From Welwitschia mirabilis (Eukaryota > Gnetophyta > Gnetopsida > Welwitschiales), in the NCBI GenBank assembly GCA_051453625.1, contig JBOZIK010000001.1, positions 183,658,405 through 183,711,217 of the forward strand: 52,813 bases of DNA, in the 5' to 3' direction. A program made the position numbers and the translations under genes. This document shows, in pieces, positions 34,185-44,742 of the stretch (position 1 is its first letter; every line of letters begins with the position of its first letter). A model generated the notes under the pieces. That model saw nothing but the letters and a program-made list of their open reading frames with translations. It did no database searches and was not told where the DNA came from.

Positions 34185-34601
34185 GTATTCAGCACCTAAG
34201 AAAAACTATTCTAAAATTTAAGTATGCATTGAGAGATTAATAGAAGGTGTAAAGATATGAATAATTAATTCAACATTTTAGTGCATTTTCCATTAGCATA
34301 AAAGATATAAGGAACTTAAGCTAGGTAACAGGCTAAACTAATTAATGAGTCCCATGGTAAAAATTATTTAATCCTCATATCATCACTATAGAATTTTTGA
34401 ATTCATCGCATCGCATGCCCACTATAACAATTAAAAATAAATCATCAAAGCCATCCACAAGATCATTAAATAAAGATATAAATTAATCACACATTAAAAT
34501 TAATACTTTATTAAACTAAGCTCAAATTCATGATATAAATAAATGTGGAACATTAGTAAGAATCATAAAAGAAATTCTATGTCAAAATTTGGGGTATTAC
34601 A
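34185..34601 (-). repeat. LTR end, copy B (TGTAATACCC type)
   Basis: Collinear with 29560-29948 and ending, on the plus strand, CAAAATTTGGGGTATTACA at 34601, directly followed by the TTTTG duplication. It forms the right boundary of the composite insertion. Confidence 0.78.
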
Positions 34602-35975
34602 TTTTGGCTCATCACCAACCTTATAAAAAAGTGAGAGTCTCCTCACAAGGCAACACTCTCTTTTCCTCAGGAAAATACAATAGCAATGTGAGATTCTCCT
34701 CATAATATAGCAAACTCTTCCCCTTAAGGAAATAAAACAATGCAAGTGCTCACAGGCATAACCTCAATGCACACCCATATAAGGATTTCTCTACAATGAG
34801 CTTGATAATGTAATAATGAACTTTACAATAGTATTCTAGAATAAGATACTCAAATAATATAAGATCTACAAATACAATATAAAAACAAGCCTGAACGATC
34901 TAGCTTTGATGAAAAGTTGAGCTCCTTGTTGTCATCAGTATCACGAGTGCTAACAAATAATGCAGCAATGTAGGATCCAAGAATAAAAGATGTAGACACT
35001 AATAATAGCTTTAATTCTTCTTGAGTAGTTACAATCATCCACATGTTCTTTTCCTTTAAGGTAGATTCATTCATTATGTTCCTTAGAATTATAATCATTC
35101 GTGCATTTTCATTAATAAACAAGAACTAGTTGTTTAACCCCAAACAATATTTGCTTGAACTTTGTAATCATCATTCAATAAATAGGAGCATTTAGGCATT
35201 AGGCATGTATCTTTATTTTTAATTGACATTAACCTTAATCTAAGACATCATTAAAATTATAGATGTCTACTAGTAGTCAAACATCTTTACCTAGTAGACA
35301 TATTTAGTAAATCTCCCCATAACTTAGTGAAACTTGTTCTGTATGATCTTTGTCGCTTTGTGATCATGAATCCATGATGGAAAAGTTGATAGCTTATCTA
35401 AAGCACAAAATATTTGTCAAAGTATAAAATGACTTTATGATTTGTTTCAATTTAATATAGACATCTTCAAACATGTAAAAGTATTTCATCAGTGTTAGAT
35501 CCAACTTTCAGCATAGTCATCTTTGATGAGATAGTTGTCTTTAACTATGAGTTGAAAGATAGTACATCATAGATGTCTTTAACATATGAATGTATTCAAC
35601 ATAAATGTATTCTATTTGTAGATGTCTTCTCCATAGATGTATTTCATACTGTAGACATCTTTAAATAACTGATTTTGTATTTCCAATTTTAAGCTTTTTG
35701 TGAGATTTTATCATGAAGATCTGTCACCAACTTATACTTATCATGATCTGATTTTCTTTGTAATGATCTATCTCCATAATGATGAAAAATATTTGACAAG
35801 TAAAATCATTAAAACTAGATTTATCAACATATGTTCTAATATTTAAAAATTAGTATATACATATTTTTATTTAATGGAAATACATGAAAAAGGAATTTTA
35901 AGCACTAGAGTAATTAAAATGGATATTAAACAAAACAGAAAAAATAACACTTGATGTTTATCAATTTAAGAAATA
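34602..35975 (-). repeat. Shared copia LTR, right segment
   Basis: Resumes the 80-bp repeat unit cut at 25257 and runs to AAGAAATA at 35975, directly before a polypurine tract. AGACATCT/AGATGTCT words recur at about 35242, 35261, 35459, 35568, 35621 and 35649. With 24902-25257 this gives an LTR of about 1.73 kb. It would serve as 5' LTR for Copia2 on the left and 3' LTR for Copia4 on the right. A 90-codon frame at 35122-34850 inside it matches nothing I recognise. Confidence 0.65.
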
Positions 35976-35988
35976 TTCTCCCTTTAAG
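35976..35988 (-). other. Polypurine tract of Copia4
   Basis: The minus strand reads CTTAAAGGGAGAA immediately upstream of the LTR edge. This shows that a minus-strand internal region lies to the right of the LTR. Confidence 0.7.
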
Positions 35989-36578
35989 TTTTAAATTGTT
36001 ATTATAAAGAAGGATGTTTTATCTTGATAGACTAGTCAAGAGGATTTATGTTTAATATATTATCTCTAAGATGATTATGTAACTAAGACAATTTTTTAAA
36101 GAAGTACAGTTAACCCATTTTACACTTCACCCTAATCAAATCATCCTTTTGACATTGACCAAGGGTTGTAAATTACGTTTGTAACCATTCTTTAATGGTC
36201 ATACCTCTTTAAATAGGTGGTTATAGCTACTTTCTAAATTAGTGAGTTATACTAATACATAATTATTCATATACACTTATTTCATTCATAAAAAATATTT
36301 AAGTCATTAAGTACATTACATTTATTAAATAACTAGTTAACCACCCCTCAACGTTAGAATTCATAGCATGTGATATGTTCACTCTCTCATAAATATAAGG
36401 GATTGTTCTTCACATTATTCAAACACTACATCATATGAAAAATTAAGGCTTCATAAATTTTGTATGAAGAGTTTATAAATTTTGGTGTTTACTTCATACT
36501 TAATAAAATTTCCTGGCTAGATACATAGTTAACTATTACTATTATTTAATGATAAGATGAAGGTATAACAATGTGATT
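35989..36578. other. Noncoding copia internal or insert sequence
   Basis: About 590 bp without recognisable coding sequence. It contains promoter-like TTTAAATAGG (36211) and ATAAATATAAGGG (36392) words and could include part of another LTR. The RNase H and reverse transcriptase expected here for Copia4 are absent or lie in the next gap. Confidence 0.35.
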
Positions 36579-37034
36579 NNNNNNNNNNNNNNNNNNNNNN
36601 NNNNNNNNNNNNNNNNNNNNNNNNNNNNNNNNNNNNNNNNNNNNNNNNNNNNNNNNNNNNNNNNNNNNNNNNNNNNNNNNNNNNNNNNNNNNNNNNNNNN
36701 NNNNNNNNNNNNNNNNNNNNNNNNNNNNNNNNNNNNNNNNNNNNNNNNNNNNNNNNNNNNNNNNNNNNNNNNNNNNNNNNNNNNNNNNNNNNNNNNNNNN
36801 NNNNNNNNNNNNNNNNNNNNNNNNNNNNNNNNNNNNNNNNNNNNNNNNNNNNNNNNNNNNNNNNNNNNNNNNNNNNNNNNNNNNNNNNNNNNNNNNNNNN
36901 NNNNNNNNNNNNNNNNNNNNNNNNNNNNNNNNNNNNNNNNNNNNNNNNNNNNNNNNNNNNNNNNNNNNNNNNNNNNNNNNNNNNNNNNNNNNNNNNNNNN
37001 NNNNNNNNNNNNNNNNNNNNNNNNNNNNNNNNNN
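36579..37034. other. Assembly gap (456 N)
   Basis: Run of N where Copia4 pol would continue. Confidence 0.99.
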
Positions 37035-38320
37035 TGATTGAAATGCTCAAAAGTGTCTAACACTTCAATTACATCATATTCAAAAGTTGTTAAGGCGTTT
37101 TCTATTCTTTCTAATTAGACTATTCCATGTTTAAGTAGTTTTATCCAATTTCTAATCCCATAAGCATTCAAGGACTTCTTGAATATGAGCATTCTTGGAA
37201 CCATATTAAGAAGTGTATAATTTACTTTATTTGCAATACCATTCTACTATAGTATGGCTAGAACTATTAGTTATTAATGTATTCCTTTCATCTTTAAAAA
37301 CTTATAAAATTCTTTAAGACATACTTCCCTACATTATAGTCAACATTTTTTTCAACTTAATTCTTCTAATAGTGAAAATAATTAAATACTTAGGACTTGT
37401 ATTGAAACTAAATTATTTATATTTCTTAGAATAATTATTAATAGAAGTAAGGAAACAATGATTATCTCTTAATGTTTCAATTTTCATTGGTTCAAACACT
37501 TTAGGATTGACTAATTTTGATTTGTTATGGGTTAGGAAATACTTTTCTTAAATGGTTTTTTAATGGTATCACTTAAAATGCATGTCTTGCACTTAAAATT
37601 ATTTATCTTTAATTTTTTAAAAAATCCTTTGATATGAACTATTTTTTTCAATGGTAAATTCCTAAATATAGTAATTCATAGAGATGTTTTTAGAATCCTC
37701 TCTAGAGTTTACGCCTCCACTATCATGTACTAGCATCCTTATTCTTCAATCCTTGAAGAAATTACCTTTCCTTTCTAATATGTCAATATTATGTTATTCA
37801 AATACATCAATTTGGTTTATAATTAACTTATGATATAGGTCTTATTTTTATTAACATCCTTTACTTGTTTATTTATTAGTATCATCATGACATCAAACCA
37901 TTTTTTATCCAATGTATTTAATGACAATAAAGTCTATTCTACTTTAGGGATTTTATAACACCCCTTAGCTATAATCTAACTAGTTTTTAAAATTTTTTAT
38001 CAAAATTATTTTAATACTAAATTTTGATTATGAATTCTTATTTGTCATCATAACTATGATTTGGAATGTTTTGTTCAATTTTTAGAATAAATCCTTTCTA
38101 AGAATCATATTCTGAGTTGCTTTAATTTACTATTTAATATTATGCTATAGTATCTATGACTAAACTTATAAAGCCTATTGTATTTACATGATATTAAACT
38201 AATTAGATTATATTTCAATTGTACAAAGATTCACTAATTTAAATTATTTTTTATTTTCATCCTCCATAAATCTAAGATAATATATAGATTTTTATACTAT
38301 TAAAAAAATTAACATGAATG
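37035..38320 (-). pseudogene. Copia4 integrase remnant
   Basis: Reading right to left on the minus strand: a GAG-pre-integrase-like piece near 37720-37640 (TIFRNLPLKKIVHIKGF), a Cys-containing knuckle (NNFKCKTCILSDTIKKPFKK near 37600-37540), then the integrase core near 37510-37380 (PMKIETLRDNHCFLTSINNY, the position of the first catalytic Asp now Asn). A GIANKVNYTLLNMVPRMLIF segment near 37230-37170 follows, the usual post-catalytic NG(V/I)AERKNRT-type region. 37900-38320 is too decayed to assign. No gag, primer site or 5' LTR was seen on the right, where LINE2 begins. Confidence 0.68.
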
Positions 38321-38344
38321 AAATTCAAAAAGGAAGGAGTAGAG

Positions 38345-40200
38345 TGGGGTTGCTAGGGTTTGTCTTATAAGCACTCAACCATAGGTGGAGGAGAATTCTT
38401 TGCCCAGATCATATGCCTCTTTTACATGCTAGACCTCTTTTGCTTCCCTCTTACATGGATTCCCCATGTAAACATATTTTTTGAAGCTTTTGAATTGGTG
38501 GTTTTAACTAGGTTTTCTTTGTTCATGGGGTTAGCAGTTCTAGTGCATTTTTATCATGTCCTCAACAAGATCCTTAATAGCATCATTACTGTGAAAACCC
38601 AAAAGTATGCAATAGTAATGTTTAGATCTTATACTAGTTTTTATACTCCTGAGGGACTTTTTTTAGTTAATGCCTCACAAACATCAAAAAATTCATAGGG
38701 TGAGATTAAGTAAATCTGAGTAGTTTAAGCTAGTAAAAGTAAGAAAATACCTTTTAATGATAGAAGAATCTTTAGGAACCAAATCATATGCAGGTTTAAT
38801 GAGGAAAAGTAAGCCATAAAGATTTCCTAACTTGGAATGTGACTTTAATCATGAAGGAGACATTGTTCATGTAATAATACTGAAGAACTATTTTAGGCAT
38901 TTGGGGGTGCATTTTAAGAATAACCTGATTGATAAATTTCAATCTTTAGGAGGACTCTCATTCATTGAAATAGTGTGATTATGGTGTAGTTGAAAATTTT
39001 TTATAAGCTATAAACTAATCCATTTTAGAGATGTATTATTACATATTGTTTTAAATATTGACTAGAAATGAATAAGGTTTTAGTAAAAGGGTTCTTTTCT
39101 TTAACCATAGGCTTTAGCTCTAATCAAATGATCTTCATCTATTCTTAATAAATATACCATTTTTAAAAATATCTTGGTGTATATTTGTATTTCAAATACA
39201 CATCCAAAAGTATAGTAGTTAGAGTTTTTCAAACAACTAGGAGATATGTTAGGAGATTTTATCAAGCTAGATAGAAATATGAATCTAGTGCAAGAATGAA
39301 AACTGCTAGTATTTATATGTATATAAGACCAGATAGTTTAAAAGCCAATAAAATTATTCTAGATACTCTGTGAAGTGAATTATATTTTAACTTAGAGCTT
39401 GAAAATATTCATTACAATGTTTAAAGTTTGATGAAAACAAGCATACAATGGAAAAATACAAGAAGAATGAGAAAATGGTAAAGAATGACTAGCAAAAAGT
39501 GAAGAAAATGGAATACAAGAAGAATCCAGCTTTAGCCCCAAATAATTATCTAATCATCCAAGTAAATAATTTTAACATCTTATCCAAGGAAGAGATAAAT
39601 TAGTTAAAGATAAAGGATCTAGAAAATGTCAAGAATAATGATGAATAGAAAATACAATAGATGAAACACATCCATAATGAATCAAGGTTCTTAACTAAAC
39701 CTCAAATTCAAACATCAAAAATAGAGTTAGGATAGGATAAAAAATAGAAGGAAACGGTGATGCAAGAGTGCATTGTATAATGCCAATCATAAGTAAAAAT
39801 TTAAAAGTTAGATAGATAAATAGGATGATTAGAATGAATACCCATAAATGTAAAATGGAGAAAGACATGAAGGAGGATATTTGAGATGATAAATAGTCTC
39901 AACTATCCTTCTAATGCTTATTTTTTGACATTGTAGAGGACTTGGAAATGGCTAGGAAATTTCCCTTCTTTGGAGTTTGTTAAAAGACTCTTTAGTGTCT
40001 ATGTATTTTCTCTAAGAAATAAAATTGGATTTAATCATAATTAAACATTTTTATACAAAGAACACTTGGTTTTTTGTTTTGATCTTGAGTACTAGCATAA
40101 TTGTGGTTTGCATTTTTACAACCTTTAAGTCTTTAGACAAACCCCATAAATCATACTTACCAAAAACACATACTAGTATATACTAGAGTTAACCCAAATG
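38345..40200 (+). pseudogene. LINE2 remnant: ORF1 and start of endonuclease
   Basis: A 112-codon open frame at 38360-38698 (EAFELVVLTRFSLFMGLAVL, then TPEGLFLVNASQ) opens the region. DUF4283-like pieces follow: ECDFNHEGDIVHVIILKNYF near 38835, FKQLGDMLGDFIKLDRNMN near 39225-39285. At about 39900-40080 comes an L1 endonuclease N-terminus (decayed N-x-RGLGN-like stretch, then EIKLDLIIIKHFY). The order matches LINE1, but decay is much heavier. It stops near 40200 before any catalytic endonuclease motif. Confidence 0.6.
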
Positions 40201-41432
40201 TTGTAATCCATTAAAGGCACTAGGTTATAAGTTAGAAACTTGATTTTACAAAGTATTTATCTTTTTCTATTCGAGTAAATGAAAATAAAGAACAATGTAA
40301 TGTAATGCAAGATGAAGATGATAAAATGTAATGAATGAAGTATAATGATTTCTATTTGAATTCCAATCCTCTTATCATAAGAATTTGTTCTTATAACTTA
40401 GGTCAATTAGGGAGATTTCATCACTTGTTCCTTACCAACATAAACTATAAAGTATGTCAAATAGAATATGAATAATGCAAATATGAAAATGAAATAAAAT
40501 GAAATGCAATGCAAGATCTAAACTAACATAGTCAACCTTAACAAAGGTTGCCTTATGATCTAAATAAACTATGAAGGTGTTACTAAACAATAATTAATTA
40601 AATCATAAGGGACATTTACACAATAGTAGTGAAAGAGTTCTTGAATTAATAATCAATTTAACATCCATTTACAACAAATTAGCAGCACCTTAATAGAGGA
40701 TATTTTGGCTAACACCAAGGTAATCTTCTCTTTGTAACTAGTGGATGGACCTCTTATCCTTTAATCTTCCATCACAAGAATATCCAGTACAAAAGATGGA
40801 AATGAAAGTAAAGGAAATGAAGGGAATTTATAGTTTTACATTAAAGTTCTAGAAGTGCAATTCTAAGAGTTAGAGAAGAAACCTTAGAAACCCATATGGG
40901 CCACATTACCCCATTATAAAGATAATTTTATTCATCCATACAAAAATAGTTATCATCCTGAGTACCACGGATTTGATAATGGGGATAATACTCCATAATA
41001 AAAGGTGATCCATTAGCTTCAGGCCCTGTAGTAAACTCCGCAAATTCCATCCATGTCCATAGTGTTATCATCTTAACTATTGTGAGGATGACAAAGAGGA
41101 CGACAAGCCTCTCCATCTTTCAGATCAAAAGGAAATCAATCTTCTGCATGGTTAATTTTTCCTTCAAGACATAAAGTATCAAAATAAACTTGGCATGCCT
41201 TCAAATATGATAAGAATTGCCTGTTTTAGTGAAAACCCTATCAATTCTCCATAATCATTGGAATTGCATCCAAACCTGTGTAAATGTCCTACAAAAGTAC
41301 TTAAAATAAACCATCAAAATCCTATAAATTGTCATTACAACAAGAATAAAAGGAGGATTGATAATTCTCTATAAGAATGGCAGCATTATCATAGTAATTA
41401 GAAGAAATAACCACCTCATAATTGATTAGATC
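40200..41432. other. Unassigned segment between LINE2 and Copia3
   Basis: 40240-40900 is AT-rich, noncoding and rich in AATGCAATG-type words, resembling LTR or satellite sequence. On the minus strand at 41116-40928 a 62-codon open frame has a hydrophobic N-terminus (RLVVLFVILTIVKMITLW) and an acidic tail ending DDNYFCMDE. I do not recognise it. It may be a fragment of a captured gene or chance. Confidence 0.3.
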
Positions 41433-42631
41433 TTCAATATCAAGAACTTAGAGGGGGATGAATAGGATTTAAAAAATAAATGCATATATTCACAAAATTA
41501 TCTCCATATGAAATAAACAATAAAATATTTATGCAAATGAAAAATAAAACTATTCTAAAAATAAAGAATAAAAAGCATAAAAATACTAATGAAGATGCAC
41601 ACTTGATTTTATAGTAATTCGGGAAAACCCCCCTACTCCACTGTGAGCAACCAGCTTCTATTTAAGCTTGATCTGAATCTTCATTAATCTATTTCCAAAT
41701 GTTCTAGGTTTACCTCTAACCTTTACAATTGGACTTTTCTAAAGCTCAGTCTCAACCTTTAGTAAGAATGTGAAGCAATGATAATGATATGTCATAATGC
41801 ATAGGTTTTATCATATCTCTATCTTAATAATAATATTGCTACATTGCTTGAGAAGATAGTATAATCCACAAATGTATAGTGAAACGGATTTGACCAAGTA
41901 CAAAATGATAACAAAAGCTCTTTATTCATATTTGATCAAGTCGAGAATGTGCCAATGCATTCTATAATGATCTCATAATGATGCAAAAGTGGTGCAGTGA
42001 TTTTTGACTCATGGACAATATATAAGAGAAAATTTTTACGGTTTTTAAAAGTAAAAAGACTATTTAAGAGACAAAAAATGAATTCTCAGTGGCTTAAAAA
42101 ATCGCATTTTCATCATAATTGATCCATCCCTTAAAATGTTTAGTCGACCCCATCTGGTGCCTTTACTAAAGTTGGTCATCCTCATGTGATTTAGATCCAA
42201 TTAACTCAATGAAGATCTAGTCAATTCCACGAAGATCTAGTTGATCCCTTACTGATAAAGGTGGAAATATTTCACTCTAGGTTTGGTTGACCTCTATGAA
42301 ATCTAGTTGATTCCTTAATGATCAGTTGTAAAANNNNNNNNNNNNNNNNNNNNNNNNNNNNNNNNNNNNNNNNNNNNNNNNNNNNNNNNNNNNNNNNNNN
42401 NNNNNNNNNNNNNNNNNNNNTATGATAGTTTATGATCGAAGTGTAGTTGACCATTTAGGAATCTAGTTGACTCCTTAGAGGGTATTAAAACTAATAGGTT
42501 CATCTTCAAATTATGATAAAATATGATAGCTTATGACCTGTAAAGATTAAAATTTTCTACATAAGATATAACATGTTTTGCTAAATAGAAAATGTTAGTT
42601 TGCCATTAACTTGATAAAGATTAATTTAACA
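41433..42631 (-). repeat. 3' LTR of Copia3
   Basis: Aligns with 50068-51422 from ATCAAGAAC near the left edge to ACATGTTTTGCTAAATAGA and TTAACA at the right. It includes an 87-N gap (42334-42420). GATCTAGTTGATYCC-type words recur from about 42200 to 42480. Confidence 0.88.
42334..42420. other. Assembly gap (87 N)
   Basis: Run of N in the repeat-bearing part of the Copia3 3' LTR. Collapse of its internal tandem repeats is the likely cause. Confidence 0.99.
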
Positions 42632-42645
42632 ATCTCCTCCTTTAA
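42632..42645 (-). other. Polypurine tract of Copia3
   Basis: The minus strand reads TTAAAGGAGGAGAT directly upstream of the LTR start TGTTAAATTAATC. It is well preserved. Confidence 0.85.
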
Positions 42646-42699
42646 CATTAGTGGCAAGCTATACTTAGTTAAGAATATAAATTCTAGAAAAACTCCCCC

Positions 42700-43850
42700 T
42701 TAGAGAATGTCCAATAACTTTCAAAGTAATGTTGAGCATTTATATCAAATAAAACATTTATAAAGGGATTCTTTAGCTTTTACTCAGATTCTTCAGCTTT
42801 CTTCTCTGATTATTCTTTAAAATCTTCTTCTTCTTCTCCCTATTCTTCTTTGGCTACATTTTATGTTGAGATTCTAGCTTCCTCAGAAGTATTAATAATC
42901 TCATAACCTACTATAATTAAAGCTTATTTCATGTACCTGGTATAAGAGTCTATCCTCCTCAAATATGAAAAAACCTCTTCTGGTAAGGATTACTTGGGAG
43001 AAGGAGATTTAGAGGATTTCTTAGAACTTGTAAAGATATGTATGTGAGACAACATCATATGCCAAATGACTAACATGGAATTGAGGGTTTCTAACCTTAG
43101 GTGTAACTTTACTCTATACTAGTGGCAGATGTTGACAATTAACACCGAATAGGAAAGAGCCCTAATCTTGTGATACTCTAACTAGAAGATCATATTTTTT
43201 TTAACATTATAGTAGGAGTATCAAAAGAATGCTTAGTTTCCATCAAATATATCAAATAGGCCTATAGTTAGAGGTCTCATTATGATGACCTGCCAAAAGC
43301 AAGAAATTATAGGTAAAAACTAGATATAAAAAATACTACTTTAGGGTAAGGAAAGAAGTGAAAAGGTTGGTTTTCTACTTATGAAACTTACCACAAAGTT
43401 CTCTTGTTACCTCTTCCTTATCCTCCATAGAACCACAAAGGGGTAAAAATGCATCATAATCTCCTCTAGGAAGATTTGCAATAGCAATAATAAGGTTTGC
43501 AATAATTCTCATCTTCTTCCCCAAAATAAGGATTTCTAGGGTATTATTATTAGCATCAAAAGAAGCATTGCAGTAGAATATCCTAGTGAGTAAAGGGTAG
43601 GCAAGTCCTAAGACATCAAGAAATAGAACAAATAAAGAACTTATAAGAGTCTCACCACTTTATGAAGTTCTCTGAACTCTTCTGAAGCAAGAGGTCACTC
43701 TTAGCATATAGGTTTCTTTTTAAACTTGTTAATGAGCTTGTACATAGCTTCCTTAGACATTACAGAGTAGAAATACCATGATTATTTACTTACTTTTTCC
43801 TTTTACTACCTTCTAGAGGGGTCCTCAGCCATTGAAACCATGTGTTAAGA
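42700..43850 (-). pseudogene. Extra reading frame of Copia3 between pol and 3' LTR
   Basis: Minus-strand frames contain protein-like stretches: SKEAMYKLINKFKKKPIC near 43760-43705, IANLIIAIANLPRGDYDAFL near 43510-43450, SMEDKEEVTRELCGKF near 43430-43380, then a Glu/Lys-rich acidic tail (EEEDFKE near 42830). This is the position where SIRE-like copia elements carry an additional, sometimes env-like, ORF. I see no certain signal peptide or membrane anchor and do not recognise a domain, so env identity is not claimed. Broken by stops. The upstream end is in the gap at 43951. Confidence 0.5.
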
Positions 43851-43950
43851 ACTTAAAGACAGGAAAACATGAAATAAAAATCCAAGTCTAAAAGAAAGAG
43901 ATGGTTGGAAGAGAATGAAAAGGGTTTAAGCTCCACTAGATTTTATAAGA

Positions 43951-44742
43951 NNNNNNNNNNNNNNNNNNNNNNNNNNNNNNNNNNNNNNNNNNNNNNNNNN
44001 NNNNNNNNNNNNNNNNNNNNNNNNNNNNNNNNNNNNNNNNNNNNNNNNNNNNNNNNNNNNNNNNNNNNNNNNNNNNNNNNNNNNNNNNNNNNNNNNNNNN
44101 NNNNNNNNNNNNNNNNNNNNNNNNNNNNNNNNNNNNNNNNNNNNNNNNNNNNNNNNNNNNNNNNNNNNNNNNNNNNNNNNNNNNNNNNNNNNNNNNNNNN
44201 NNNNNNNNNNNNNNNNNNNNNNNNNNNNNNNNNNNNNNNNNNNNNNNNNNNNNNNNNNNNNNNNNNNNNNNNNNNNNNNNNNNNNNNNNNNNNNNNNNNN
44301 NNNNNNNNNNNNNNNNNNNNNNNNNNNNNNNNNNNNNNNNNNNNNNNNNNNNNNNNNNNNNNNNNNNNNNNNNNNNNNNNNNNNNNNNNNNNNNNNNNNN
44401 NNNNNNNNNNNNNNNNNNNNNNNNNNNNNNNNNNNNNNNNNNNNNNNNNNNNNNNNNNNNNNNNNNNNNNNNNNNNNNNNNNNNNNNNNNNNNNNNNNNN
44501 NNNNNNNNNNNNNNNNNNNNNNNNNNNNNNNNNNNNNNNNNNNNNNNNNNNNNNNNNNNNNNNNNNNNNNNNNNNNNNNNNNNNNNNNNNNNNNNNNNNN
44601 NNNNNNNNNNNNNNNNNNNNNNNNNNNNNNNNNNNNNNNNNNNNNNNNNNNNNNNNNNNNNNNNNNNNNNNNNNNNNNNNNNNNNNNNNNNNNNNNNNNN
44701 NNNNNNNNNNNNNNNNNNNNNNNNNNNNNNNNNNNNNNNNNN
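43951..44742. other. Assembly gap (792 N)
   Basis: Run of N. The bases on its left (CTCCACTAGATTTTATAAG) and right (CTCCACTAGTTTTTAAAAG) resemble each other, suggesting a repeat at the gap edges. Confidence 0.99.

Larger units (their letters stand above)
25258..34601 (-). mobile_element. Composite retroelement insertion flanked by TTTTG
   Basis: TTTTG occurs at 25253-25257 and 34602-34606, and the copia LTR repeat unit reads continuously if everything between is removed. So this block is one insertion event, or the outer shell of several. Its right end, on the minus strand, begins TGTAATACCCCAAATTTTG, a common plant gypsy LTR start. The left end reads TATCACAAC and is not a clean CA complement. 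Contents: LTR-like sequence with tandem repeats, two related AT-rich blocks, a second LTR end (29948), a plus-strand copia gag fragment and an SC35-like retrocopy. The internal order is not that of a simple element, so nesting or recombination must have occurred. Confidence 0.6.
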
